Positions 1-11,294 of a DNA stretch of 64,000 nucleotides are shown here, piece by piece. Each line of letters opens with the position of its first letter. Positions within the stretch are counted from its first letter, which is position 1. This stretch comes from Episyrphus balteatus (Eukaryota > Arthropoda > Insecta > Diptera > Syrphidae). The position numbers were made by a program, and so were the translations under genes. The notes under the pieces are model-generated. The model searched no databases, was not told the DNA's origin, and was given only the letters and a program-made list of their open reading frames with translations. Location of the stretch: assembly GCF_945859705.1 (NCBI RefSeq), contig NC_079136.1, forward strand, positions 77,500,867-77,564,866, given 5' to 3'.

Positions 1-1440
1 AAGAGGCCTTATATTTGATTTTGAAAATTCATTATTTTTAGGAAAGGGGTTAACCTTGATTTTTTGTCGAAAATCTTAAAAAATTAGATTTGTAATTTTT
101 TATAAAATGAATAGGCCTATTCATTGTGAGCTCATATCTGCAAACTAAATCTTGTTTCGATACCTTGATCCGAAAATATTTGCTTCCGAATGTAAAAAAA
201 AAAATGTTTAGAATTCAGAAACTTTTGGTTTTCAGTTATGAATAGATCTCAAAGAGGTCTTTCTTTTGATGTATCATTTAATAAATTTGGAGAACTTTTT
301 TGAAAATTCATTATTTTTAGAAAATCTTAAAAAAATAGATTTTTAATTTTTTTACATAAATGGATAGGCCTGTTCATTGTGAGCACATGTCTGTAAACCA
401 AATCTTGTTTCGAGACCTTGATCCGAAAATATCTGCTTCCGAATTAAAAAAAATGTTTCGATTACAAATAACACTGGTCAACCAAAATATACTTGTCTAG
501 TAGTTTTTGGGGTGCTGAATCCGAATCTGAAGACAGAAAAGTTTGATTGGCCTTAGTTTTTGAAATATTACCGTTAGAAAATGTCAAAAAACGTAATTTT
601 GGCTGTTTTCGAGGTTACAGCCAAAATTACGTTTTTTAGCATTTTATAACGGTAATATTTAAAAAACGGAGGCCAATCAAATTTTTCTGACTTCAGATTT
701 GGATTCAGCACCCCAAAAACTACTAGAAAAGTATATTTTGGTTCTTGTGGCAAAAAAAAGTTAAATTTTGTTGACCAGTGTAATTCAGCAACCAGCCGTC
801 CAATAAACTTTTGGTTTTCAGTTATGATTAGGGCCCAAATAGGCCTTTCTTTTGATGTATCACTTGATGGATTTGGAGAACTTTTTTAGAAAAACATTTT
901 ATTTAGGCAAGGGGTTAACCTTGGTTTTTTTTCGAAAATCTTAAAAAATTAGATTTCTAATTTTTTACATAAATTTATTGTGAGCGCATATCTGTTAACC
1001 AAATTTTGTTTCGAGACCTTGATCCGAAAATATCTGCTTCCGAATGTAACAAAAAGGAAATTTTTTAAAATTATTTTTTTTGACATGCCCTTGCCTTTTT
1101 TCGAAAATCCTCTGAATGTAAGAAAGAAAAATGTTTGGATACAAATACATAACTCAAGAACCAGACCTCAAAGAAACTTTTGATTTTCTGTTATAAATAG
1201 AGCTTAAGGACATCTTTCTTTTGATGTCTCGTTCGATGGAAGAAATTTTTTAAAATGCAGTTTTTTCGGCAAGGTTAACCCTTCTTTTTTTTCCAAAATC
1301 TGAAAAAAAAATCAAATTTTTAATTTTGTCACCTAATTCCATAATTCATTGTAAACTCATATCTGTAAACCAAAACTTGTTTCGAAGAAAAAAACGATTA
1401 TCGTTGAAACTACTTCGTTCTCGTTCAAATGCCATTACGA
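1..1440. repeat. Diverged tandem repeat array (about four units)
   Basis: A unit of roughly 300-400 bases recurs near 1-230, 290-450, 870-1060 and 1250-1390. Each copy carries in order a 'ggggttaacctt' block, a 'cttaaaaaattagatt' block, a 'cattgtgagc' block, an 'accttgatccgaaaatat' block, and a 'ttttggttttcagttatga' block with 'tcttttgatgtatc'. Copies differ by point changes and indels, so the array is old. The second unit is interrupted by the hairpin element at 471-781. No gene is seen; the short ORFs are AT-rich and not protein-like. Confidence 0.7.
471..781. mobile_element. Hairpin (foldback) MITE inside the tandem array
   Basis: The stretch begins ACACTGGTCAAC and ends with its reverse complement GTTGACCAGTGT. 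The two arms, about 471-606 and 618-781, pair along nearly their whole length around a loop near 612. The right arm has about 27 extra bases just inside its end. It splits one unit of the surrounding repeat: sequence on both sides resumes the unit seen near 1120-1180. No coding capacity. The superfamily is not clear because no clean target duplication can be read. Confidence 0.7.
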
Positions 1441-2014
1441 TATTACGATACTCGTTAAACTTATAGCTTCTATTTACCTACCGTTTGACTTTCATTTATC
1501 TGCCATAATTTTATTGCGTGGTAGAATGCATAATGTCAGCCTCAAAAAATATTTTTTTTTCGGTTTATTATGGCCTTACGACTTTCTCGTTTTACATAAT
1601 CGCTCATTTTCGTGACTATCTATTACTTCAGTATCGTTTCCTTGAAGCTCATTTCGTTTTACTCCCAGTGGTAATGCTTTCCAAAGCACATTTGTCACCT
1701 GTGTTCAGGATTCCGAAACAGCAAAGCCCGAAATAATCAACTACATATATTACAACAAACAAACATTAAGTGGCGTTCAGAATATGGACAAGTTGTTGGG
1801 AGAATAACCACAAAAAGAAGTAGTAATACTTCCACAACAATTATAACTACTTGAAGCTGTAAAACAAATGACGGTCTAGCTGTGCTCGGAACTTTGATTA
1901 CCAATTTTTAACTTATTCAGTATTTTTGTGTAGTATCTACCGGTTAAGTTAGCAAATAATGAAATAATTTTTGCGCTTTACCATAAGTATATATATATAT
2001 TTTTTAGAATTAAA
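1441..2014. other. Non-genic stretch downstream of DHDDS
   Basis: AT-rich sequence between the repeat array and the 3' end of the minus-strand DHDDS gene. The 72-codon open frame near 1518 has no recognisable motif and biased composition. I see no gene or RNA here. Confidence 0.4.
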
Positions 2015-2020
2015 TTTATT
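2015..2020 (-). terminator. Polyadenylation signal of DHDDS
   Basis: AATAAA on the minus strand, about 16 bases past the DHDDS stop codon. The position suits a very short 3' UTR. Such hexamers are frequent by chance in DNA this AT-rich. Confidence 0.35.
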
Positions 2021-2035
2021 TACAATCTGTCACTA

Positions 2036-5000
2036 CTACTTCACTTTGGATAATTTTAATAGGAATTCCCTTCGATACATATCTAATCTGTAAAGAAAAC
2101 TTTGAACGCGATCCGTAAAGCAGCTACTTGTTTTTATTAGATGCTTTTCATCACGACAATTCTGCTCTTTAAAATTATCCAAATGATGTGAAGCTCTTTG
2201 ATAGGTAAGTATACTAGCAAGGAAGTTCCAAATTGTTATTTGTGGCCAAAGCACTCGTGTGAAATAAAGCACCGTTGTGGAGAGCTAAAAATAAGAAAAG
2301 AAACATTATAAGCATTACAATCTATATTAAATTTATGTATATAAAGTTGAATTAGATAAAAAAGACAAAGTTAGAGAAATGGTTTTCTATGGTATTTTCT
2401 AGGAACTGGTTTATATTTTAATTTTATAATTCTACCTGTTTTACATCAATTTTTTTTTTCATAATTCTGGCAAATACTTAAATTTGCCAAATGTGATTTC
2501 ACATTATATGAAGTTAGTATCAATGGACCAGTAATTTATTATATTAATCAATGTTATTGCAATTTAAATTGACCGTAATCATTCTCAATGATCAATACCT
2601 TTATCAATTCAATTATTAAAAATTGTATTTCAACTTTTATCAATTTATCAGATAAAAGGGGTGAAAACAATTGTGCTTTTTCTATGTTTATTGGTTTTAC
2701 TTGCAATAAAGGTCTAGTAATGTTTTTTTATTTTTCTAGCGATAGCGGAGATATTGCATCTGCGATTTTTGAAAAAAAAAATTTACTTATTTCGATTTTT
2801 CTGCACATCCTTACATTTATTAAAATACAGTTCTTTTATATTGTGCGTTTAAATAAAAAAAAAAAGTTTTCGAAATGCCGAAAAAATAGGTTTTTTATTT
2901 TTGTTTCTGATATCCACAGGGTGAATACAAAGTAATATTCAAAACGAAATATGGTGAACGACCATAATTTGGTTATCTGTTCATTCCGAACAAGACCTAT
3001 TAAAGGTACTAGGTCTTGAGCCAATTATTTTTTAAAGTTGATTTTTGTGATACAGTGTAATCTTTTAACACTTTGGGAAAAAGTGACACCTAATATTTTT
3101 CATTGTTATTTTAAATTTTAAACTTTATTCATTTAACCGTTTTTTTCCGTTGGTTACAGCAAAAAACCACCTGTGCAATTTTATTTTTTTTTTTATTTCC
3201 AATGATCAAAACGCTAAAATTAACATAGCTGTTTCTCGATGTATGCCTTGTATGTATATAAAAACTAAAAACAAGGATGTATGGAAAAAAATTTGAAAAT
3301 CTTAAAAAACCTAATACTTAGTTATAAATTCCATTATTTGTGACGATATTAAAAAAAAAAAATTCAAAAAGCCTTGAGTTTAGAGCTAAAAATTATATAA
3401 TGTCAACATTGAAAGAAAATGTTTGTGCAATCTATGGAATATTGAAACATTTTTCCAGCGAGAATATTTGGTTTTTCGAGCTAAACATTTATTTTTAATA
3501 ATTAAGGCCCATTTGCTCATACGGATCATAAATTTAAATCATAGCTAGGTCGAACATAGCTCTTAAAGAATACTTAGTTTATTCCAAGTTGCTAAAAAAT
3601 ATTTATGTTCAACCTATCAATGATTTACTTTCATGCGAGAAATCCCTGAGATTTTCAATTCAAATGTCAAATAATGTCAAATTAATTTTAAATTAAATTA
3701 TTTTTCATGTGTTTTGAATTTTTCTTTTATTAAATATAATAAATTTGGTTAAATGTTGAAGTGCGTGGTAAAGGTTCTTCAAGTTTTTTTTTGGAAAAAA
3801 GATCAATATAACAAAATAATAAAAATTTGTGTTTGACGCAAGACAAAAAATAAATCTGTCACATAAAGCTTAAGGAATGAAATAGGTTGGAAGAAATGTC
3901 AAAACTATGAGCTCCAAAAACAACCTGAAAAAAGTTTGCATTATATGGAAATTTAATATGGAAAATATGTTTGGATGTAAGTTAAACTTAATTTTAAATA
4001 ATCTATATAGCGCTATTTTAGACCCAATGGCATTTTCAACACATGTTCCCTATTAATTTCTTAATAAAATTTGCTTAGGTAGAACATTAACTGCTTATGT
4101 TCTACTATTTCTTCCCCCTAAGTTATGTTTAACTTAGAGGAATTTATGACACAGTTCGAAGTTCGTGCAAACCGCTATGCAGAACTTAGAGCTTTGTGTT
4201 TCACTTAAATATTTAAGTTTCGTTTCAGCAAATGGGCCTAAATGCTTACTTTTTAAATGGATGGAAAAAATCTTTTATTGATCCTTTCTATTAAAGTGGT
4301 TTGAAGAATAATTTATAGACCGATTTCTAAGCTGTCCAATGTGCCGAAACTTTTTGAAAAATTGGTGTCAAAGGCTTTATTTCTCACTTCAAAATTCACT
4401 TTTTTCTAAAGACCAGAGTTTTTTAAAGGGTCAATTATGACAAACTTTTGTATTTTTACCAATTTTCACATTAATAAAAAAATAAAATTGAACATGGAAA
4501 ACAAATTGACGTTTTACTTACAGATTTTGTTAAAGCCTTTGAAAATGTTCATCAATGTATGATTTTGAAAAAGTTGTAAAGTTAGGATTCAATATTAAAT
4601 TTATTAATTGGTTGAGTTCCTATCTAAGTAATAGATAACAAGTGGTTCAAATTAACGCTTTTCGTTCAAGCTTTATAGATATAATATCAGGTTTACTAAA
4701 GGGCAGTCATCATGGCCTTTTACTTTTCATTCTCTTCGCGGATGATGTAAAGATTTTTTTCAATGTATTGTCTCTAATAGACTGCAATGTTTATCTGCAA
4801 TGTGATAGTTAAATTTTTACTGAACTTGTCTAATGAAAATTATCTTAAATTTTTAAAACTGTAAAATTTTTAGCGAAACAAGGCCAACTTCGTTGACTAG
4901 ATTTGTCTAAAAGTTTTTTGAAGAGAAGCTATTACGAGTTAACACTGCTGCTTTTTTGGAATACTGTTCTACTGGTTTCCTCATTATGATAAAAGTATTT

Positions 5001-6609
5001 TCAGAATTGTGAAAATCCAAAAGCGTTACACCTTTTGCTTTAAGAAGGTTAAATTGGAATGGGGATTTAGCGGATTATTTATGTATATGTGCTCTCATGT
5101 ACTGGAAAACAATGGAGTTTGAAAAGTGAGCTGAGGAAAGTATCTCAATGCATTTTGTGAATTAAAGACATTTTTTACAATTGACTAAATTCAAGTTTTT
5201 ATGTTCCTGAAAGACGGCTTAGAAATTGTAGTGATTTAATTTATATTCCTGCACTGCGCATAGACAAACTACAAACTGTACAATTCAGTTTGCAATGAAG
5301 TCGATCTTTGTATGCAAAGAGATGAATTCAAATCTATTCTTCAAATTCATACATAAACTCTTGTCTAGTCATAATTTTGTAATCAGTAGATTGTTTAATA
5401 AATAAATAAACCGGAGATGATGATTGCGTCATCATTGAATAAAAAGAATTACAATCAAAAAACTAAAAAATGTGTTTTCCTTATAATGCAAATCTTGTCT
5501 TAATTTTAGGACTCATCCTTTATATCAGTCTGAGAACTTTTCAAACGGCATCCCTTTTAACTCGTACAATATAAATCATACTACGGAATAAGAGGCACGT
5601 CGACTATTTAGTGTACAAAAGTCTATTTTACATTACTATCTACTACTATCAAGATGGATATGTTGTAATCTTTGGTCGGTAAGAGCAGAAAAGCAATCTA
5701 CCACCATAAAATTGAATGACATATTTACATGAAAAATTATATAGATAGTCCCATTCAAACAAAAAAAGTAAATGTTAATTGATCGTTGTTCAATTCATAT
5801 ATACCAACTATATTTTTCTACTCAGCTACGACTTTGACCCCCATACAAAAAAACTAAGCATAAATACGTGTACAAATAAAATCAACTAATTGATAAGCTA
5901 ATCAAATATAGTTGGAAAAAAAAAACGTTATCTTGCTGTCTGGCATCTTTCTTACCTGCCACATAAGAAAATCACTAATGCGACTTTCGCCGGAAGTTCG
6001 GAATAGTAAATCTGGCGCAGGAGATTGCCTAGTGTACATACATTCATCTAAAAGACGTTCATTAATATCCTCCGATTCTAATGTATCAGAGCCATGCCTT
6101 AGCACCGCTTCAACAGCTTGAGTCATTTCATCGTGTGACGTGTAAGAAAGTGCAATATTAAGAAATAGTTTGTCATTCTTTTCCGTACAAATCATTGCTC
6201 TAGCAATGACTTGTTGCAATTCTAAAGGCAACAAACTTATATTCCCAATGACTCGTATTCTCACTCCATGTTGCTTTAATTTGTCTTCTTCGGCAAGTAA
6301 CTTTTCAAATTTCTCCTTGGCCAAATCAAGAAGACCATTGACTTCGTCTTCAGTTCGCTTAAAGTTTTCAATACTAAATGCAAATGTTGTCACCTCTTGG
6401 ATGCCAGCATCTAAACACCATCTCAAGCATTCAGCGAGTTTTTCAAACCCTTTCGAATGACCGTCGATTTTTGGAATATGTTCTGATTTGGCAAATCGCC
6501 GGTTACCATCCATTATGAAGGCAATGTGGCGGGGTACACGCCCACAGCGAATTATATTCATGGCAAGTGTTTCATACCATCGATACTTGGTTTCTGATAT
6601 CCAAGACAT
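2036..6609 (-). CDS. Dhdds: Dehydrodolichyl diphosphate synthase catalytic subunit (cis-prenyltransferase), two exons
   Basis: Long-chain cis-prenyltransferase of the endoplasmic reticulum. It adds isopentenyl units to farnesyl diphosphate to make the dolichol precursor for N-glycosylation, normally together with the Nogo-B receptor subunit. Exons on the minus strand are 6609-5956 and 2284-2036, giving about 300 aa. The donor CAG|GTAAG and acceptor TTTTTAG join in phase 0, reading SDFLMWQ then LSTTVLYF. Family motifs are visible: HIAFIMDGNRRFA near residue 28 with the Mg-binding Asp, GHSKGF, FAFSIENFKR, RVIGN, and RTSGESRISDF near 205. The second exon gives VLWPQITIWNF, the expected C-terminal core. 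The start is the first Met, close to the motif as in relatives. The 3.67-kb intron holds a MITE and a LINE relic. The gene appears intact. Confidence 0.92.
3506..4238. mobile_element. PIF/Harbinger-like MITE in the DHDDS intron
   Basis: Terminal inverted repeats GGCCCATTTGCT (left) and AGCAAATGGGCC (right) are flanked on both sides by TAA (3503-3505 and 4239-4241). A 3-bp TAA/TTA duplication with GG-starting ends is the hallmark of PIF/Harbinger elements. Sub-terminal sequence is weakly symmetrical (GAACATAGCTCTTAA against a related motif on the right). It has no open frame, so it is nonautonomous. Confidence 0.65.
4530..5412 (+). pseudogene. Degenerate non-LTR retrotransposon (reverse transcriptase remnant)
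   Basis: Three-frame reading gives reverse transcriptase pieces in order. There is a DFVKAFENVH block (palm Asp region), then INWLSSYLSNR, then a decayed GxPQGS-type block reading GLLKGSHHG, then LFADDVKIF with the FADD catalytic pair. Stops and frameshifts separate them. The 3' end is an AATAAATAAATAAA tail near 5395-5412. This is a dead Jockey/CR1-like LINE fragment, sense strand opposite to the host DHDDS gene. Confidence 0.6.
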
Positions 6610-7018
6610 GTTTGTTGGATAATTTTAATTCAATTGTAATATTAAAACTTTCTCATGAAATAGACTTTGTTTCGGTTAAACAAAATTAGAAGTTTTCTTT
6701 CATTTGGCGGATAAATTGTGTAAATGCATTATTGATGCTTGCATGATTTGAATTAGATTTAATTTATTTTCACCATACATATAATATTGTATCAATATTT
6801 ATTTGAATAGTACTTTTTTTCAAAAAAATTAAAAAGATTTATAATTTTTTTGATAATCTTGTGACTGACAAATCCAAAAAAAGGAATAACCAAACCACCT
6901 GCCATAGATAGACAATACAAATACAACTACCATTTATCATTTTGACTATGACACATGACGTACACGTCAATTGGGCTTTTCACACATTTATCTTTTTCGT
7001 TTCTCTTTCTCACTCCTT
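6610..7018. other. Upstream region of DHDDS
   Basis: AT-rich sequence 5' of the minus-strand DHDDS start. It should contain the promoter and 5' UTR, but I find no convincing TATA box or initiator. No other gene is seen. Confidence 0.35.
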
Positions 7019-7062
7019 AAAGGCTTGACCACACCGAAGGGTTTGAAGGCTTGACCACACCA
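7019..7062. repeat. Two direct copies of a 16-bp motif
   Basis: The motif AAGGCTTGACCACACC occurs twice, 28 bases apart, at about 7019-7034 and 7047-7062. It lies next to the GC-richer run 'gcggtagcggtacgggtacgg', just before the long pentanucleotide array. It may be the flank from which the array expanded. Confidence 0.5.
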
Positions 7063-7093
7063 GAAAGGTATGCGGTAGCGGTACGGGTACGGT

Positions 7094-7557
7094 AAATAAA
7101 ATAAAATAAAATAAAATAAAATAAAATAAAATAAAATAAAATAAAATAAAATAAAATAAAATAAAATAAAATAAAATAAAATAAAATAAAATGAAATGAA
7201 ATGAAATAAAATAAAATAAAATAAAATAAAATAAAATAAAATAAAATAAAATAAAATAAAATAAAATAAAATAAAATAAAATAAAATAAAATAAAATAAA
7301 ATAAAATAAAATGAAATAAAATAAAATAAAATAAAATAAAATAAAATAAAATAAAATAAAATAAAATAAAATAAAATAAAATAAAATAAAATAAAATAAA
7401 ATAAAATAAAATAAAATAAAATAAAATAAAATAAAATAAAATAAAATAAAATAAAATAAAATAAAATAAAATAAAATAAAATAAAATAAAATAAAATAAA
7501 ATAAAATAAAATAAAATAAAATAAAATAAAATAAAATAAAATAAAATAAAATAAAAT
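7094..7557. repeat. Very long (AAAAT)n pentanucleotide microsatellite
   Basis: About 93 uninterrupted tandem AAAAT/TAAAA units over roughly 460 bases. The only interruptions are A-to-G-type variants producing AAATG units at about 7191-7203 and 7312. Because the unit is 5 bases, all reading frames stay open, which creates long artificial FILFY-repeat proteins on the minus strand. These are not genes. Confidence 0.97.
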
Positions 7558-7640
7558 GTAGAAAATGCAGAAAATGCAAAATAAATCAAAATAATCAAAT
7601 AAAATTCAATAAAATCTTTTTTTGTGCATAAATTCGAAAT

Positions 7641-8611
7641 GGTAACGGAGTTACGAATAACAGAGTTACGCCCGACAGAGTTACGGCCGTCAAAGTTACG
7701 CGAAACCGAAGTTACGAAAAACTAGAGTTACGAATTCTTAAGTTATGTTAAGCTATGACATGTGATTTTTGGGTTGGCAACAATTGCGAGGAACGATATT
7801 TAGATAGGTATAGATATACAAAGTGGGTATTACAAAATACGCTATGAATAATTATATTAATTAATAGAAAAAAAAATACGTAGGTGCAATATTAGTTGGA
7901 CAAGTTTCAAGTTTTTCATGAAATGTTTTTTCTTTCATCAAAAACACTAGTTAAGTGATGTTTTCACAGATTTTTTTTTTGTTCTTTTAAATTCGTCTGT
8001 AAGTATTTTTTGCTTAAAGTTAAAATAAAACTGAATTAATCAATGAAATATGAATGACTCAAAACCAAAGAAACATGAAAATCATTAACTTGGTTGCCGG
8101 AAGCATGCGTGCTTATCATATTTAAGCCTGATTCCAACTCTAATCCAAGTCCTATTACGATATAATCAGATATAAAGGGTAACAAAGTCTAATATTTCAA
8201 AGCTGATGAGCGCCCTCTTCGTTTTACTTTTGAGAGCTAAAATTGTCAGCATTATGTTGGTATAGATGTCTGTAGCAAAATAATGGGTGGGGAAGTAATG
8301 AATTATATGGTTTATTTTTTTGCCTTATAACGTGGACCACACTACTATCCAATCAAAATTTTACAAGATTAAATAACACTCATTTTCGCTTAACTCATTT
8401 AGTTCTGACCAATGAGAAAAATGTTAATCTCTTGTTTGTATTTCCATAGTTCCATATCGTTCCTCGCAATTGTTGCCAACCCAAAAATCACATGTCATAG
8501 CTTAACATAACTTTAGAATTCGTAACTCTAGTTTTTCGTAACTTCGGTTTCGCGTAACTTTGACGGCCGTAACTCTGTCGCCCGTAACTCTGGTATTCGT
8601 AACTTTGTCGG
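7641..8611. mobile_element. Foldback-type element with 157-bp inverted repeats rich in GTTACG units
   Basis: Left arm about 7641-7797 and right arm about 8454-8611 are inverted copies with very few differences. The outer part of each arm is a run of 5-7 irregularly spaced AGTTACG units. The inner part carries 'tgacatgtgatttttgggtt' and 'ggcaacaattgcgagg'. The 650-bp middle has no coding potential. Long arms with short internal repeats resemble Foldback elements, but no target duplication is clear. Confidence 0.75.
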
Positions 8612-9144
8612 TTTCCTGTTTTGGATGTGTTTGTGATGATAAAAAATAAACAAAATAATAACACAGCTTTTACTTTTTTTATTGATTGATTTTATTATTT
8701 TTTTTTATAAATTAATACAATTTTCCACAAAAAAAAATAAAAAAAAAAACAAAAAACAAAAAAAACAACCACCCTAGAATCCTCCTGATCAGTCCACTTT
8801 CCACTTAATTAATGAATGGTCCAGCTGCCATTAGGAGTGGCAAAAAACTAGCTTCACCAAAATAATGCTTTACTTTTGTGTATTTTATTCCTAATCAAGA
8901 ATCGCAATTAATAGATTGATTTTTAGTGAAATCAAAAAGACGATTTATTTACATGAACTTCTGCTTTATAAAATAAGGACAACTGACAGTGACATTTAAG
9001 TATATATATACTAAAATTTTCTTGTATATAAACCTGAACTGGGGTTCAGCTGACTCTCACCTGATCCACAACGGTACAACACACTCAAAGTTGAACCTGG
9101 TTCAAGAGTTAACTCGAGTTCAGCTGATCTGTGGGTTAACCCTC

Positions 9145-9165
9145 AATATGTACAACTGGCCCTTA
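9145..9165 (-). repeat. End of a GGGCCAGTTGTACA-type MITE, left copy
   Basis: Reads TGTACAACTGGCCC followed by TTA, the reverse complement of the sequence at 10121-10140. GGGCC ends flanked by TTA/TAA suggest a Harbinger-like MITE extending leftward. The opposite end is not recognisable. The inner sequence (8995-9140) contains several 'ttcagctga' and 'gttcaa' motifs. Confidence 0.45.
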
Positions 9166-9265
9166 TAATAACCTCTATAAGGCCTTATTATAGCATAATA
9201 CGCAAGTAATCCGGTTTGTGCATTAACTAAACCATCTGCAGGAAGACCATCGTAAGGCCATTTTT

Positions 9266-9951
9266 AAGCTGAAACACAATCACGCTTAAGGGCGTCGCTT
9301 CGTTGCGTTACGTTGAGAAATCCTCAAAGCGCGCTTCTGTCACTTTGACTTTGAACAGCTGATTGCAACATAAAATCTGCTGTCAAATAAAAAAAAACAC
9401 AGTCACTCACAAAATTATTGGGCCAAGTCTTTATCTTGATTTAATTGTGGAAAAATGAAAAAGGATATTAATGTGTTTAAAAAATGCATAGAAATTTGTT
9501 TATTCTTCAATCCTATAGTTATAAAAACAAAACCAATCAAAATATATTGTTTTTAACAATAAAACTCAGTCTAAAACATCATTAAGTTTTTTTTTGTTTT
9601 TAATACGTAAATTGTTTTGATTTAAAATATCTCGATGTCGTTTTTTTGTGCAAAATCTATATGGAGAAATTAAGAAACACACATAGTTTTGCAATAATTT
9701 ATTTTTTTTTTATTCACATTTGGCGCAATAATAATGTGGGTGACTGTAACTATGTCTGTTAAATGTCAGAAAGCGAGCAAAAGTTCAGTGTGGTTGAACT
9801 TTTGCTCGCTTTCTTACGTTTCCTTACGTTTGTCACAAAAAGCGTACGTAAGAAAAGCGTCATTGTGTGAGGTGAGGATACACAGATTTCCTATAGTTGA
9901 ACTTTTCGCAGTTGTCAAAATCGACGGCAAAGCGTGATTGTGTTTCAGCTT
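9266..9951. mobile_element. Nonautonomous TIR element, about 690 bp
   Basis: AAGCTGAAACACAATCACGC near 9266 is matched by its reverse complement ending at about 9951, giving inverted repeats of about 22 bp. The interior has no gene. It includes a copy (9596-9684) of the terminal sequence that bounds the 11.0-14.86 kb block, and a perfect 20-bp-arm hairpin at 9768-9814. Confidence 0.6.
9768..9814. repeat. Perfect 20-bp-arm hairpin
   Basis: Arms 9768-9787 and 9795-9814 (AGAAAGCGAGCAAAAGTTCA and its exact complement) are separated by 7 bases. A fresh palindrome inside a MITE most likely reflects transposon structure; no host function is indicated. Confidence 0.7.
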
Positions 9952-10120
9952 TTACTCTGTTTCGCACAAGCTATTAGCATGTGGATTACCTGTAAAGGAA
10001 TGGCCTTTGCAATTTCCGTGAAATGCGCCAAAATGATTTGTAAAAGACACTCTTTTGTCCTTCTTTTTGGGAAAGCCAAAAAATAGCTTGCATTGAGCCT
10101 TATGAAAGCTAAATTGTTAC

Positions 10121-10140
10121 TTAAGGGCCAGTTGTACAAA
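10121..10140 (+). repeat. End of a GGGCCAGTTGTACA-type MITE, right copy
   Basis: TTAA followed by GGGCCAGTTGTACA, inverted relative to 9145-9165. The element would extend rightward into 10141-10340, where 'gttcagcaac' and 'aatccgccgaaatcggcgag' lie. No matching second end is found. Confidence 0.4.
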
Positions 10141-10340
10141 TATTTAATCCGTTGTTCAGCAACTTTTATCTTCTGAATTCGGTGGTAAAATCAATTTTTA
10201 GCACTGGTTCTAGGTCCATATAGGTTGAAATAGCTAAATCCATCCTTGAACCAAAGTATGATCCACTTCTAATCCGCCGAAATCGGCGAGTTAAATTCCT
10301 GATCCGAGGCTGAATCACGTTTGAACAACGTCAACAGTGT

Positions 10341-11007
10341 CGTTTGGCCAAATCCTAAATTTGCTGTTGCTGGTATAGGTATGCTGACAACTTTCCCACT
10401 ATGAAATTCTGAGGCGCCTCACAACATAAAATAAAAACAAACATGTTGTTGTTGTTTTAAACGAAATGTCAATACAGATGAATTGACGATGCACTCATAT
10501 TTTTTTTCAAAAAGTGGGAAATTTGCAAAAGTCACTTTTTTCCCTAGAGCAATGTGAATTTGAAAAAAAACTACAAATCTTTGAACAAAAAAAAAGTTTC
10601 TACACCATGGTTTTTTTCATTTTGGCGTCGGAAAACTCTCACAAAAAGAATTTGAAAGTGTTCATTTTTTGACTTTTTGCAAAAAGTGATGGTTGTAGTT
10701 ATGCTTTTAGTAGCCCTGTTCCTTTGGGAGATGGCAAAATACTACTATTAGTTTACTAGCGATTTTAAATGGAACACACACTTTCAACGATTCAAATGCA
10801 ATTTCCATCTACTCGGCAAAAAAGCATGAGTAATTGAGTAGTTATATTTTTTGTAAATAATGTACTAAATTTATCTATTCTAAGGAAATGTTATACTTTT
10901 GCAACTTTACAAGAACATTTGCATCGAATCGTGAATACCCCTACTTTTTTTTATGAAAATTTTTGTTTCGCTTCAGCAGCATATAGGCAAATAAATTATG
11001 TATATTA
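10341..11007. other. Non-genic spacer
   Basis: AT-rich sequence between the MITE debris and the inverted-repeat block. It carries short imperfect repeats of the 'caaaaagtg' type near 10510 and 10680 but no gene, RNA or complete element that I can recognise. Confidence 0.35.
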
Positions 11008-11294
11008 GGTGTGTTTTTTTGTTTATCTATATAGATTTTGTGCAAAAAAACGACATCGAGATTTTTTTAAATCCGTGCAAAAGTTTGGCAGCACTGAACA
11101 TGAACTTTGATAGCTGTCTGTCAAAAAGTTTGCTTTTGCTTTTTTATTTAAAAAATTAAAATTTAATAAGACAAATCTCTTAACAAAATGAGAGAAAAAA
11201 ACAAACAAACAAAAATCGTAGAATTGTTTTTGTTTTGTCGATTGTCATGTTCCTCTAGCTGTGTTAGTTTTATACCATAACAGTGCTTAACTAG

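Noticed and set aside
980..1183. 67-codon frame within the 1-1440 tandem array
   Set aside because: The frame is not kept in the other repeat units, so it is chance.
2588..2935. 115-codon plus-strand frame in the DHDDS intron
   Set aside because: Dominated by Phe, Ile, Lys and Asn as expected of random AT-rich DNA; no motif.
7010..7598. Two overlapping minus-strand frames of about 190 codons made of FILFY repeats
   Set aside because: They are translations of the AAAAT microsatellite; a 5-base unit keeps every frame open unless it makes a stop. No coding evidence outside the array.
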